Positions 43,144 through 52,575 of a DNA stretch of 64,000 nt are shown piece by piece. The notes under the pieces are model-generated. The model worked only from the letters and a program-made list of their open reading frames with translations, had not been told where the DNA came from and ran no database searches. This stretch comes from Lachnospiraceae bacterium MC2017. Lineage in GTDB: Bacteria; Bacillota; Clostridia; Lachnospirales; Lachnospiraceae. A program made the position numbers and the translations under genes. Position 1 is the stretch's first letter. Each line of letters begins with the position of its first letter. Where the stretch lies: positions 1-64,000 of the forward strand of contig JNJK01000001.1 in NCBI GenBank assembly GCA_000701625.1, in the 5' to 3' direction.

Positions 43144-43721
43144 TATTCTTCACCTCCTGCAAGATTTTCATTATAGTAAGCCATTCCGGCATTTACACCG
43201 CGTGTAACACACTTTGAAGTAAATGTTGCGCTGGAGATTGCCTGAACATTATCACCGAGAACAAATTCCGTATCGCTGTCCTGTCCATAGAACTGAGGCA
43301 GCCATGTCGGATCAGTCTTTGCATTCATACCAAGTCCTGGGGTTTCATCGATAGATGTTATCGAAATACCCTCTATAGAGCCATCCTCATCAACACCTAT
43401 TGAGAAAGTGATATCTCCACCATATCCACCGTGGCTTGTTACATTGATAACATATCCAACATTATCACCGTCGGAATCAAGTGCAGATAATACAGAATCG
43501 ATATTTGCATCCAATTCGGTATTTGCTACTGATTCGGCACCTGTGTCCTCAAATGATTCAGCACTTGAAAGAACCGAACGATATGCTTCATTCAAAGCTT
43601 TTTCATTCTGAACACGGATAGCTTCTGATGTGATCTCATGAACAACACCGAGAAGCAGTCCAAAGCAAAGTGCGATAACCGTCATTATAAGAGTGTTTTT
43701 TACTTCTTTGCTCACGATCAC
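43143..43721 (-). CDS. rnfG: Rnf complex subunit RnfG
   Basis: This flavoprotein subunit has one N-terminal membrane helix and an FMN-binding domain outside the membrane. The flavinylation site is read from ISSATFTSKCVTRGVN, where SSAT takes the place of the usual SGAT. The 192-residue length is normal. The track start is GTG at 43721; a second GTG at 43715 has better spacing from GGGAGG. It is coupled to rnfD by a four-base overlap. Confidence 0.93.
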   Translation of the reverse strand: MIVSKEVKNTLIMTVIALCFGLLLGVVHEITSEAIRVQNEKALNEAYRSVLSSAESFEDTGAESVANTELDANIDSVLSALDSDGDNVGYVINVTSHGGYGGDITFSIGVDEDGSIEGISITSIDETPGLGMNAKTDPTWLPQFYGQDSDTEFVLGDNVQAISSATFTSKCVTRGVNAGMAYYNENLAGGEE

Positions 43722-44671
43722 TTACCTCCCTTCTGCGGCTTCACATAACCGAAGCACTTAAGAGGTGCCCATCTTTCGATAAGCGGAACAATAAGGTTTC
43801 CAATGATGATCGCATAGGAAACACCCTCTGCACCACTGGCGAAAACACGGAACACACCGGTAAGGATTCCGAGGAAGATACCGAAAATGATCTTTCCTTT
43901 TGTGGTAATGGGGCTTGAAACATAGTCTGTTGCCATAAAGAATGCTCCGAGCATCAGACCGCCTCCTGCAAGCTCACCTGTAAGGAAGTAAGGATTTGCA
44001 CCATGTCCTCCAAAAATGATCAGGAAGAGCGTAAAGGTCAGGATATAAGTTCCCGGGATACGAAGATCGATGACACCCATAAGTATCAGGAAACATGCAC
44101 CTATTACAATAGCGATAACAGATACTTCACCGATGGTTCCCATTTCATTACCGATAACCATGTTATAGGTATTTACGATCTCACCATTCTTTAACTGAGC
44201 AAGAGGTGTTGCTCCGGAGAATGTATCGTAGGCAAAATTTGTCATCTTTCCGGCAAATGAGATAAGCAGGAAACATCTTGCTCCCAATGCAGGATTCATG
44301 AAGTTCTGTCCCAGACCGCCAAAAAGCTGCTTTATAAGCACTATTGCCACAAAAGAACCGAGAACACATACCCAAAGCTCAATACGTGGTGGCATATTCA
44401 GCGCCAGGAGAAGTCCTGTAAGAGCTGCCGAACCATCGGATACCGTTATGGGCAACTTCATTATTCTTTCATATGCATATTCGAATATCACACTTGAGAT
44501 CATTGTTACGAGGATAACTGCAATAGCATATGCTCCGAAATGCCATATACCAAATGCTGTAGCCGGCATAAGAGCTATGATGACATAAAGCATGATCTTC
44601 TGTGTAGTGATCCTGTCCCGGATATGCGGGTTTGAAGATACATTTAAGAGCTTATTATCTTCTGCCATCAT
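43718..44671 (-). CDS. rnfD: Rnf complex subunit RnfD
   Basis: This 317-residue membrane subunit has eight or more predicted helices. The covalent FMN site is DTFSGATPLAQLK, a standard DxxSGAT flavinylation motif that ApbE recognises. The helices and the GLGQNFMNPALGARCFL motif are typical of RnfD/NqrB. It overlaps rnfC and rnfG by four bases on each side. Confidence 0.95.
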   Translation of the reverse strand: MMAEDNKLLNVSSNPHIRDRITTQKIMLYVIIALMPATAFGIWHFGAYAIAVILVTMISSVIFEYAYERIMKLPITVSDGSAALTGLLLALNMPPRIELWVCVLGSFVAIVLIKQLFGGLGQNFMNPALGARCFLLISFAGKMTNFAYDTFSGATPLAQLKNGEIVNTYNMVIGNEMGTIGEVSVIAIVIGACFLILMGVIDLRIPGTYILTFTLFLIIFGGHGANPYFLTGELAGGGLMLGAFFMATDYVSSPITTKGKIIFGIFLGILTGVFRVFASGAEGVSYAIIIGNLIVPLIERWAPLKCFGYVKPQKGGK

Positions 44672-46047
44672 GAATCACCACCTTTCGATTTTTTTGCTTC
44701 CTCTTCTGCTTTTTTCTGTGCTGCGGCTGCACGGTCACGACCGATGCTGAGTTTCTTCATAGACTTGATCGCCTGACAGAGCTGACGCTTTGCAGGACAA
44801 ACATATGAGCAGGAACCGCATTCGATACATTCCTTACCGAACAGTCTGTTGAATTCTTCATAGTTTTCATGCTCTGCAAATGTAGCGAGCTGTGAAGGGA
44901 TCAGTTTTTCCGGACAAGCTTCCACGCAGCGTCCGCAATTTATACATGCTGTCTCACGTGAATGAGCTACGTCATCATAGGAAAGGCAAAGCAATGCTGA
45001 GGATGTCTTTGTAACCGGAACATCCAGATCAAAAAGAGAAAATCCCATCATAGGACCGCCTGAAATGATAGTCTCAGGCTCTCTTCCCTCGATAAATCCA
45101 CCCGCTTCGTCCAAAAGCTCTCTGTAATTTGTACCACAGCGAACCTTGAAATTTCTGGGGTCAGCAACAGAATCCCCTGTAACCGTAACGATACGATTCA
45201 TCAGCGGACGATTATTATTTACTGCATCATTGATCGCAACCAGGGTATCACAGTTATCTACGATACATCCTGCATCTGCAGGAAGCATTTTAGAATTGAT
45301 CTGCCTATGCGTGCATGCATAAATGATATGACGTTCAGAACCCTGAGGATATTTTGTCCTTAATGCATAAACCTCGATGCGCGGTTCATTTTTTGTGAGC
45401 CTGGAAAGCAGATCGATAGCATCAGGCTTATTATCCTCTATAGCAATAATTCCCTTTGCATTATCAAAAAGCTTGAGCACACACTTCATACCACCGATAA
45501 GAAGCTCGGGTGTCTCCATCATACGGCGGTAGTCACTGGTGAGATACGGTTCACATTCTGCGCAGTTTGCGATAACATAGTCGATCTTTGAAGGATCCTT
45601 AGGTGCTAATTTCACATGAGTAGGGAATCCTGCTCCGCCCATGCCGACAACACCTGCATTTTTTACTGCAGCGAGGATTTCTTCCTTGGACATTGCTTCC
45701 AGACCCTTGGAAGCAGGATATTCCACTTCCTCATAGAGGCCATCATTCTCCACTATGATGGATTCAACCATGTCTCCAACCGGAACACGATGTTTCTCTA
45801 TCTTTTTTACGGTGCCGCTGACTGTAGCGAAAATGTTAGCCGAAACAAATCCGCCAGCCTCTGCGATCATCTGTCCCGTTTTTACCTTGTCTCCGACCTT
45901 CACTATCGGTTTTGCCGGAGCACCGATGTGCTGTGACAACGGATAGACGAGATCGCCCTTAGGCAGCACTTCCTTAATTGGCTTATCCTTTGACAGATTT
46001 TTTCCGTCGTAAGGATGAATGCCGCCGCTGAAAGTATACTGTGACAT
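44668..46047 (-). CDS. rnfC: Rnf complex subunit RnfC
   Basis: This is the NADH-binding soluble subunit, 459 residues and first gene of the operon. It shows the N-terminal FSGGIHPYDGK, NADH/FMN-type motifs GMGGAGFPTHVKL and ANCAECEPYLTSDYR, and two 4Fe-4S clusters near the C terminus (CINCGRCVEACP and CIECGSCSYVCP). A lysine/glutamate-rich tail of about 25 residues follows. GGAAAGAGGG lies upstream of the ATG. The promoter region to the right is rich in inverted repeats. Confidence 0.95.
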   Translation of the reverse strand: MSQYTFSGGIHPYDGKNLSKDKPIKEVLPKGDLVYPLSQHIGAPAKPIVKVGDKVKTGQMIAEAGGFVSANIFATVSGTVKKIEKHRVPVGDMVESIIVENDGLYEEVEYPASKGLEAMSKEEILAAVKNAGVVGMGGAGFPTHVKLAPKDPSKIDYVIANCAECEPYLTSDYRRMMETPELLIGGMKCVLKLFDNAKGIIAIEDNKPDAIDLLSRLTKNEPRIEVYALRTKYPQGSERHIIYACTHRQINSKMLPADAGCIVDNCDTLVAINDAVNNNRPLMNRIVTVTGDSVADPRNFKVRCGTNYRELLDEAGGFIEGREPETIISGGPMMGFSLFDLDVPVTKTSSALLCLSYDDVAHSRETACINCGRCVEACPEKLIPSQLATFAEHENYEEFNRLFGKECIECGSCSYVCPAKRQLCQAIKSMKKLSIGRDRAAAAQKKAEEEAKKSKGGDS

Positions 46048-46098
46048 TCTCAGACCCTCTTTCCTTTAGATTTTCTTACTCTTAAATAACATGCCTGT

Positions 46099-46248
46099 AT
46101 GACTTTTAATGAAAAAAAGTCATCGATTACTGTGGTAGCGTCATCATCTCACCACATGCTATAATAAGCATCGGCTGAAATCATACGATTTTCCTGTAAT
46201 TGAAAAATATACAACAAAAGCCCTGTCATTAAAGCTTTTATTGTATAT
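46099..46248. promoter_or_regulatory. Three inverted repeats between rnfC and the YprB-like gene
   Basis: ATGACTTTT/AAAAGTCAT (46099-46107 with 46115-46123); TGTGGT/ACCACA (46131-46136 with 46151-46156); and ATATACAACAAAAGC with GCTTTTATTGTATAT (46207-46221 with 46234-46248, one mismatch in 15). The first two would be in the rnf leader. The third is midway between divergent genes and may be an operator, or a hairpin with a T-rich exit on the minus strand. Confidence 0.5.
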
Positions 46249-46317
46249 TAACGCATCCCCAACCAAGTGGAAAACACACAGTTTTCCCTCTGTAATCTAA
46301 CATTTATAATAACAAAT

Positions 46318-47463
46318 ATGCTTATAATTGACAACTTTTTATGCAAGATTTCCAATCAAAATATTTATAAATATTTAACAAATGATTCCGACGGTATTTT
46401 TTTAGATATAGAAACCACCGGTTTTTCACGTGACAGAAATATCGTTTATCTGATCGGGCTGCTATTCAAGACTGATATTGACGCCCCCGACTCAGGATGG
46501 ACACTGCGGCTAATGCTGGCAGAAAAGGAAACCGAAGAAAAAGAACTGCTCACGTCTTTTTTATCTTTTCTTGCAGGACGGCAGTCCCCCCGACTCATTA
46601 CTTTTAATGGAGTACGTTTTGATCTTCCATTTTTAACAGCACGGCTAAAGCACGCCGGATATGATGACGAGAGCATCCCTCCATGCCTTACCTGCAATTC
46701 CGGATTTGATATATTCCGTATCATTTCTCCATTTAAGAAGATACTCGGACTGGAAAATCTGAAACAAAAAACAATTGAACAGTTTTTAGGAATAAACCGT
46801 GAGGATAAGTACAACGGCGGAGAGCTTATAAATGTATTTCATGCGTATGCATCATCAGGAAATGAGATCATGAAAAATCTGCTCCTAAGCCACAATCATG
46901 ATGATGTTCTGGGAATGAGCGAGATTCTTCCGATACTTTGCTATGCATGGCTCTTTTCCGGTCAGGAAAACAACGATTTTCTGACTGTAAAGAATTCAAA
47001 AGTGATCACAGATTTCTCCGGTTCTGAAGAAAGACCTGTTGAAATGATCATTTCTTTTGAAAGTAAATTTCCATTTATTTCAAACCATGTTTTCGATAAT
47101 GGTTCTATAGTACTGTCTATTAACGGCTCCTCAGGAGAACTTCATTTACCGATAGTCAAAGACACACTCTATCACTTCTTTACGGACTATAAGAATTACT
47201 TTTATATACCATCTATGGATACAGCTATACATAAGTCTGTGGCACAGTTCATGGATAACGAGGACAAAAAGAAGGCAACCGCCGATAACTGCTATGTAAA
47301 GAAAACAGGAAACTTTATTTCTCAGGCAGAGCCTGTTCTTTCACCTGTTTTCAAGAAATGCAGAAAAGAAAAATGTACATATTTTTGTATAGATGACCTC
47401 AATCTTGATAATATAGATCTGCAGACATACATGTTAACAGAATTAGCGCAGCTTACAAAATAA
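46318..47463 (+). CDS. YprB-like RNase H-fold 3'-5' exonuclease
   Basis: This DEDD-type nuclease-like protein shows the motifs GIFLDIETTGFSRDRNIVYLIG (DxE), TFNGVRFDLPFL (Asn/Asp) and SHNHDDVLGM (H...D). A second half of about 180 residues has no recognised domain. The Bacillus YprB family is usually paired with a DinG-like helicase (YprA), which is not visible here. The start is uncertain: an ATG at 46318 or a GTG at 46267, neither with a strong ribosome binding site. It is divergent from rnf. Confidence 0.8.
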   Translation: MLIIDNFLCKISNQNIYKYLTNDSDGIFLDIETTGFSRDRNIVYLIGLLFKTDIDAPDSGWTLRLMLAEKETEEKELLTSFLSFLAGRQSPRLITFNGVRFDLPFLTARLKHAGYDDESIPPCLTCNSGFDIFRIISPFKKILGLENLKQKTIEQFLGINREDKYNGGELINVFHAYASSGNEIMKNLLLSHNHDDVLGMSEILPILCYAWLFSGQENNDFLTVKNSKVITDFSGSEERPVEMIISFESKFPFISNHVFDNGSIVLSINGSSGELHLPIVKDTLYHFFTDYKNYFYIPSMDTAIHKSVAQFMDNEDKKKATADNCYVKKTGNFISQAEPVLSPVFKKCRKEKCTYFCIDDLNLDNIDLQTYMLTELAQLTK

Positions 47464-47477
47464 AAAAGAGAACGTTA

Positions 47478-47508
47478 AAAACTCCGGAGTTTTTGCTCCG
47501 GAGTCTGT
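47478..47508. terminator. Bidirectional terminator between YprB-like gene and cheR
   Basis: ACTCCGGAG (47481-47489) pairs with CTCCGGAGT (47496-47504). T-rich sequence flanks both sides. Confidence 0.8.
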
Positions 47509-47530
47509 ATTTTCATAATTGTTTTCAATC

Positions 47531-48313
47531 TTATCTGACTTTCTCGTAGAAGAAGGAATTTCTCCTCTCGTATCCCATATCTTTATAATTCATGATCTGC
47601 TCGGTACTTCCGATAAAGAGAATGCCTCCCTTTTTGAGTGAAGCAGCAAACTTACGGAACACTTCATCCTTAGCCTCTTCTGTAAAATAGATCAAAACAT
47701 TTCTGCAAACTATCAGATCTTGATTTGACGGATAGGCATCTTTCAGAAGATTGTGTTCTTTAAATTCAACCTGTTTCTTTATCTCATCTTTAATCTGATA
47801 AGAAGGACCTACTTTATCAAAATATTTGTCCTTAAGATCACTTGGAACACCTAACAAGCTCTTTGCTGAATAAAGTCCCACTTTTGCTTTTCCAATTACA
47901 GTCTTATCAAGATCAGTTGCATGAATTTTTATCTTATTTAGAGGAATGTGCCTCGAAAAAGCCATTACCAAAGAATACGGCTCATCACCTGTAGAGCATG
48001 CTGCGCTCCAGATTTTAAGGTTCTCGCCGAACTTTTTCTTAAGTTCCGGGATAAACTCCGTGTCCATCAATTTCCACTGATCCGGATTACGATAAAACTC
48101 AGACACATTTATCGTAATATAGTTTACGAACTCATCAAACAGACCTGTATCTTTCTTTAGACCTTCAGCATATCCTGCATAATCCTTAAAGCTATTCCTA
48201 GTGATCAGAGAATCGATTCTCCTTCGCATCTGCTTTTCTTTGTACGCATTAAGGTCTATTTTTGTCAGTGAAAAAATTGATTTCTTAAATTCCTCGTAAT
48301 CGCCCTGTATCAT
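47531..48313 (-). CDS. cheR: CheR-type protein-glutamate methyltransferase
   Basis: It methylates chemoreceptor glutamates using S-adenosylmethionine. From the ATG at 48313 (AAAGGGG seven bases upstream) it is 260 residues, with the CheR N-terminal helical domain (RRRIDSLITRN), NVSEFYRNPDQW, the SAM motif IWSAACSTGDEPYSLVM, and CRNVLIYF. It has no adjacent receptor, CheB or CheA gene. With the orphan CheY/CheX pair 13 kb away it suggests a chemosensory system encoded in pieces. Confidence 0.93.
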   Translation of the reverse strand: MIQGDYEEFKKSIFSLTKIDLNAYKEKQMRRRIDSLITRNSFKDYAGYAEGLKKDTGLFDEFVNYITINVSEFYRNPDQWKLMDTEFIPELKKKFGENLKIWSAACSTGDEPYSLVMAFSRHIPLNKIKIHATDLDKTVIGKAKVGLYSAKSLLGVPSDLKDKYFDKVGPSYQIKDEIKKQVEFKEHNLLKDAYPSNQDLIVCRNVLIYFTEEAKDEVFRKFAASLKKGGILFIGSTEQIMNYKDMGYERRNSFFYEKVR

Positions 48314-48423
48314 AAGCACCCCTTTCATAAGAGTTAGACGTCATATTAACTATATCATAGCCAGACAACCAAACCTTGCACAAAAAGGTAAACACACAGC
48401 TTTGTATTTGATTTTATACAAAA

Positions 48424-48449
48424 ACCGGACAGGTATAAAACCTGTCCGG
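48424..48449 (-). terminator. Terminator of the ispH-S1 operon
   Basis: ACCGGACAGGT (48424-48434) pairs with ACCTGTCCGG (48440-48449). On the minus strand it is followed by TTTTT. Confidence 0.85.
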
Positions 48450-48507
48450 CAAAAATTTGTATTTATTGGATTAGGAGCTACTGTTCACGTGTGAACAATC
48501 ACTAAAA

Positions 48508-49620
48508 TTACTCCTCTACATCCTCATAATCATCAGATGCATCCTCGCCATCCTGCTCACGAAGAAGAGCCTTGATGGAAAGAGAGATCTTGTGGTCATC
48601 ACTGTTGAAGTCAACAACCTTTGCTTCAACTTCCTGACCAGACTTAAGAACATCTGAAGGCTTCTCAATGTGCTCACGAGCGATCTGAGAAACGTGAAGC
48701 AGAGCGTCAATGCCCGGCTCAAGCTCAACAAATGCACCAAAATCTGTCATACGTGCAACCTTACCGCTTACAACAGTACCTACAGCGTACTTCTCAGCAG
48801 CGATAAGCCAAGGATTCTCATCCGGGAACTTAAGGGAAAGAGCAATCTTTGTGCCCTGGATATCCTTAATGAATACTCTAAGAGTCTGACCAACCTTGAA
48901 TACCTTCTTCGGGTTCTCAACATGACCCCAAGACATCTCGGAGATGTGAAGAAGACCGTCGATATCGCCAAGATCAATGAACGCACCGAAATCAGTAATG
49001 TTCTTTACTGTACCTTCGATGATGTCACCAACGTGAAGCTTATCAAGAAGCTCCTTCTGTCTCTCAGCCTTTCTCTCAACAAGAAGGCACTTACGATCGC
49101 CGATAACTCTTCTTCTCTTAGGATTGAACTCTGTGATCATGAATTCAATTTCCTGACCAAAGTACTTATTAAGATCCTTCTCATATGTATCAGATACAAG
49201 GCTTGCAGGAATGAATACTCTTGCTCCCTCATAAACAACTGAAAGACCACCGTCAAGAACCTTAACAACCTTAGCCTTAAGAACTGTTTTATTGTTGAAA
49301 GCTTCCTCGAGCTTCTTATTACCTCTGTCAGCTGCGAGTCTCTTATAAGTCAGAAGAATTACCTCATCGCCAGACTTACCTTTGAGAACCTTTGCCTCCA
49401 TGGTATCGCCCTCATTCACAACAGTTGTGAGATCAAGGTTATTATCGTTTGAATACTCGCTTCTTGTGATGATTCCATCACCCTTAGCGCCGATATTAAG
49501 TACGATCTCATCAGGCCTTACAGAAATAACTGTACCTGTTACGATTTCTCCGGGTCTGATATTTGAGTCATTTTCCAGTGACTCGTTAAATAACTGTTCA
49601 AAAGTCTGTTCCTCTGACAT
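48508..49620 (-). CDS. rpsA: S1 RNA-binding domain protein (ribosomal protein S1-like)
   Basis: From the ATG at 49620 (AGGAGG about nine bases upstream) it is 370 residues with four S1 domains (about 22-88, 107-174, 192-261 and 277-346). Examples are ITDFGAFIDLGDIDGLLHISEMSWGHV and MTDFGAFVELEPGIDALLHVSQIAREH, split here by family pattern. An acidic tail follows. It probably binds mRNA on the ribosome. The start lies 22 bases inside the end of ispH. In many Clostridia the two are fused or overlap, as here. Confidence 0.9.
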   Translation of the reverse strand: MSEEQTFEQLFNESLENDSNIRPGEIVTGTVISVRPDEIVLNIGAKGDGIITRSEYSNDNNLDLTTVVNEGDTMEAKVLKGKSGDEVILLTYKRLAADRGNKKLEEAFNNKTVLKAKVVKVLDGGLSVVYEGARVFIPASLVSDTYEKDLNKYFGQEIEFMITEFNPKRRRVIGDRKCLLVERKAERQKELLDKLHVGDIIEGTVKNITDFGAFIDLGDIDGLLHISEMSWGHVENPKKVFKVGQTLRVFIKDIQGTKIALSLKFPDENPWLIAAEKYAVGTVVSGKVARMTDFGAFVELEPGIDALLHVSQIAREHIEKPSDVLKSGQEVEAKVVDFNSDDHKISLSIKALLREQDGEDASDDYEDVEE

Positions 49621-50452
49621 AGCTTTGAACCTCCTCAATAATATAATTTGGGGTGGATGCCCCAGCTGTGATACCTACACAGTGAATTGATTCAGGAGAG
49701 CCTAAATTCAAGTCATCAAGTGTCTGTATATGTCGGGTATCCCGACATTCTTCAGAACAGATTTCGTATAGCTTTCTCGTATTGGAGCTGTGTTTCCCAC
49801 CAATTACTATCATCACATCCACCTGGGATGCTATCTCTCTCGCTTCTGTTTGTCTCTGCTCTGTCGCACTGCAAATTGTATTCACAGTATTTATACTATA
49901 ACCTTTTTTTGTAAAGATTTCAACTAATTCTTTAAATTTACTGTAATTAAATGTTGTCTGTGACACAACACAAACGCCGTTTTCTTCGGAAGGACTGAAT
50001 TTTTCAGCTTCTTCGCGGGTCTGTACAACGGATACGGGTGTGTCCGAAAATCCGATTATTCCCTGAACTTCAGGGTGAGACGCATCTCCGATAACAACAA
50101 TTTCTTTACCCGCCTTACTTTCTTCCTCTACTATATTATGAATTTTTACAACAAACGGACAGGTCGCATCCACAAGTCTGATCTCCGGCTTTTTGCGTAT
50201 CAATTCATAAATATCTCTGGAAACACCATGAGAACGTATTATTACAGTCCCGGATTCAAGTCTTTCAAGTTCTTCTCTCGAATTCAGCACCGTAACGCCC
50301 TTGCTTTCAAAGTCTTTTACTACTTCCTCGTTGTGGATTATCTCTCCATAAGTATAGATCTTTCCACCACGGTTTATTTCTTCATAGACGGTATCTACTG
50401 CCCTTTTTACCCCGAAACAAAAACCTGCAGATTTTGCCGTAATAACTTTCAT
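49598..50452 (-). CDS. ispH: 4-hydroxy-3-methylbut-2-enyl diphosphate reductase
   Basis: This is the last enzyme of the methylerythritol phosphate isoprenoid pathway, a 4Fe-4S protein that makes IPP and DMAPP. The 284-residue product has the three conserved cysteines in AGFCFGVKRAVD, VDATCPFVVKIH and NTICSATEQRQ, and the motifs HNEEVV, RSHGVSR and VIGGKHSSNTRKLYE. It lies downstream of cmk with a 175-base gap that contains a dispersed palindrome, and overlaps the S1 gene. Confidence 0.95.
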   Translation of the reverse strand: MKVITAKSAGFCFGVKRAVDTVYEEINRGGKIYTYGEIIHNEEVVKDFESKGVTVLNSREELERLESGTVIIRSHGVSRDIYELIRKKPEIRLVDATCPFVVKIHNIVEEESKAGKEIVVIGDASHPEVQGIIGFSDTPVSVVQTREEAEKFSPSEENGVCVVSQTTFNYSKFKELVEIFTKKGYSINTVNTICSATEQRQTEAREIASQVDVMIVIGGKHSSNTRKLYEICSEECRDTRHIQTLDDLNLGSPESIHCVGITAGASTPNYIIEEVQSYVRGTDF

Positions 50453-50472
50453 ACACTATCCTTTCAGATTTG

Positions 50473-50512
50473 ATGATGTAAGGGTCAAAAATTCTTTTAA
50501 CCCTGTCATCAT
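50473..50512. repeat. Dispersed palindromic element upstream of ispH
   Basis: It runs from ATGATGTAAGGGTCAAAAA to TTTTAACCCTGTCATCAT, close to the family consensus. It ends 20 bases before the ispH start codon and covers most of the expected 5' leader. Confidence 0.75.
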
Positions 50513-50627
50513 TTGATCATTGCGTACAATCATTACCGATCATACTTAATTATTCGTGATAAATCCGTAACAAAAGCAACTTTTAAGTAGTGTAAACGAA
50601 TTTATTTAATTTGTTTTACTACAAAAC

Positions 50628-51284
50628 TTACTTGACGTATGAAAGGATCTTGTCTGCGACCTGCTCAATGGTCATGTCGGAAGAATCTACAAGAATCGCG
50701 TCTTCTGCCTGTACGAGCGGCGCTTCGTCACGAGTCATGTCACGGTGATCTCTTTCTGCGATCTCTTCCTGGATCTTCTCCAGATTACATCTCTCGCCCT
50801 TAGCACAGAGTTCATCATATCTTCTCTTAGCGCGAACCTCTACGGATGCTGTGAGGAAGATTTTAAGATCAGCGTTCGGAAGAACCTTTGTACCGATGTC
50901 TCTGCCATCCATTACCACATCCTGCTCAGAGGCAAGTTTCTTCTGAAGAGCTGTAAGCTTCTTTCTAACCTCAGGTACAACTGATGTCTTTGAAGCAGCT
51001 GCACTCACGTCCTCTGTACGGATCATACCGTTTACATTCTGTCCATTAAGAAAAACGCACTGAACGCCGTCCTCATAACGTATGGAAATATCGGCACTCT
51101 GACTCTTTTCTGCAATAAGGTCTGCCCTATCAAGCTCTACACTCTCTTTTAACATAAAGAGAGCCATTGCACGGTACATTGCTCCCGTATCAACGTAAAT
51201 ATAACCCTTATTCTTGGCTACGAGCTTGGCAATGGTGCTCTTTCCGGCACCTGCAGGTCCATCGATTGCAATATTGTATGACAT
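50628..51284 (-). CDS. cmk: Cytidylate kinase
   Basis: It phosphorylates CMP and dCMP. The 218-residue product has the P-loop DGPAGAGKSTIAK, YVDTGAMYRA, VMDGRDIGTKVLPNADLKIFLTA split in the usual positions, and the lid region RDHRDMTRDEAPL. AAAGGAAA lies upstream of the ATG. It lies between the HI0933-type gene and ispH, a gene order common in Clostridia. Confidence 0.95.
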   Translation of the reverse strand: MSYNIAIDGPAGAGKSTIAKLVAKNKGYIYVDTGAMYRAMALFMLKESVELDRADLIAEKSQSADISIRYEDGVQCVFLNGQNVNGMIRTEDVSAAASKTSVVPEVRKKLTALQKKLASEQDVVMDGRDIGTKVLPNADLKIFLTASVEVRAKRRYDELCAKGERCNLEKIQEEIAERDHRDMTRDEAPLVQAEDAILVDSSDMTIEQVADKILSYVK

Positions 51285-51336
51285 ATCTGTTTCCTTTCAA
51301 AACTCTTCTATCAAAATAAATTTTTTTGACATTCAC

Positions 51337-52575
51337 TTAATTGTTATCGGCTATCGAGCGTCCACAGGCAACCGCTGTTGACCATGCGATCTGAAGATTA
51401 AATCCTCCCGTTACCGCATCGAGATCCAAAACTTCTCCAATAAAGTACAGATGAGGACAATTCTTCACTTCCATCGTACCCGGGTCGATTTCTTTTACGC
51501 TAACGCCGCCCTTTGTGATTATAGCTTCATTAAAGCCTCTGAGACCGGTTACGGTCATTGTAAAATCCTGTATAAGCTCTCTAAGCCTGCTTCTCTCTTC
51601 ATGAGAGATCTCTGCACAGCGCTTTGAAGGATCTATACCGGATCTCTCTATCATGACAGGCACTAGTTTTGACGGAAACAGTGCTCCCAGAGAATTTTTG
51701 AACTGTTTACTTCTGGACTCGTCAAATTCGCGGATAAGACGTTCATCCAGCTGTTCTGCGGTAAGTGCCGGTTTAAGATTCAGGTGGAGCGTAAGTTCTG
51801 ATTCAAAATTTGAAGGTGCTACCCTCGCAGACGCAGACAGGATCATCGGTCCACTTACGCCAAAATGCGTGAACAGCATCTCTCCAAAGTCAGAATACAG
51901 TTCCTTTTTCCCCTTCATGAGGCGAAGCCCTGTGTTTTTAAGAGAAAGACCCTGTAATTCTTTTACGAATGATTCTTTTGTATTAAAAGGCACAAGCGCA
52001 GGCGTGGGATCTTTGATCTTTAATCCAAGAGTCTTTGCAAACTTATATCCGTCACCTGTTGAACCGGTGGATTCGTAAGACTTTCCACCGGTAGCAACTA
52101 CGACCGCATCTGCGTAAAATTCCTCACCATCTGCTGTTATAAGTCCCTTGCACACTCCTTCATCTACGATCAGAGAAGTTACCTTTTCGTATAGGCGCAC
52201 TTCTACACGGAGACGTCGAAGTTCTTTATCAAGAGCATGGATCACATCATAAGAATGATCACTTACAGGAAATACACGATTTCCGCGCTCGATCTTTGTT
52301 TTGAGTCCAAGTTCCTCAAAAAATTCGATAGCATTCTCATTTGTAAAACCATAAAGGCTTGAATACATAAATTTACGGTTTGAGACAATACTGTCAAAAA
52401 CCGTTTCCAGATCAGATGCATTTGTTAGATTGCATCTTCCCTTACCTGTGATAAAAAGCTTCTTTCCAAGCTTTTCATTTTTTTCAAAAAGTGTGACGCT
52501 TAAGCCTGATCTCGCTGCCATAACAGCACACATCATGCCCGAAGCGCCTCCACCGATAACTAGTACTTTTTTCAT
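51337..52575 (-). CDS. HI0933/YhiN-family FAD-dependent oxidoreductase
   Basis: This 412-residue flavoprotein has the N-terminal FAD-binding GGGASGMMCAVMAARSG, the family motif GKKLFITGKGRCNLTN, and the C-terminal GEVLDLDAVTGGFNLQIAWSTG-like segment. The physiological reaction of the family is not established; some members act on bile acids or other ring substrates. It overlaps the RpiR-type regulator by four bases upstream and precedes cmk by 52 bases. Confidence 0.9.
   Translation of the reverse strand: MKKVLVIGGGASGMMCAVMAARSGLSVTLFEKNEKLGKKLFITGKGRCNLTNASDLETVFDSIVSNRKFMYSSLYGFTNENAIEFFEELGLKTKIERGNRVFPVSDHSYDVIHALDKELRRLRVEVRLYEKVTSLIVDEGVCKGLITADGEEFYADAVVVATGGKSYESTGSTGDGYKFAKTLGLKIKDPTPALVPFNTKESFVKELQGLSLKNTGLRLMKGKKELYSDFGEMLFTHFGVSGPMILSASARVAPSNFESELTLHLNLKPALTAEQLDERLIREFDESRSKQFKNSLGALFPSKLVPVMIERSGIDPSKRCAEISHEERSRLRELIQDFTMTVTGLRGFNEAIITKGGVSVKEIDPGTMEVKNCPHLYFIGEVLDLDAVTGGFNLQIAWSTAVACGRSIADNN

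Noticed and set aside
23092-50512. The recurring palindromes as a CRISPR array
   Set aside because: Copies are kilobases apart with genes between them and no uniform spacers. No tandem direct repeat with regular spacing was seen anywhere in the window.
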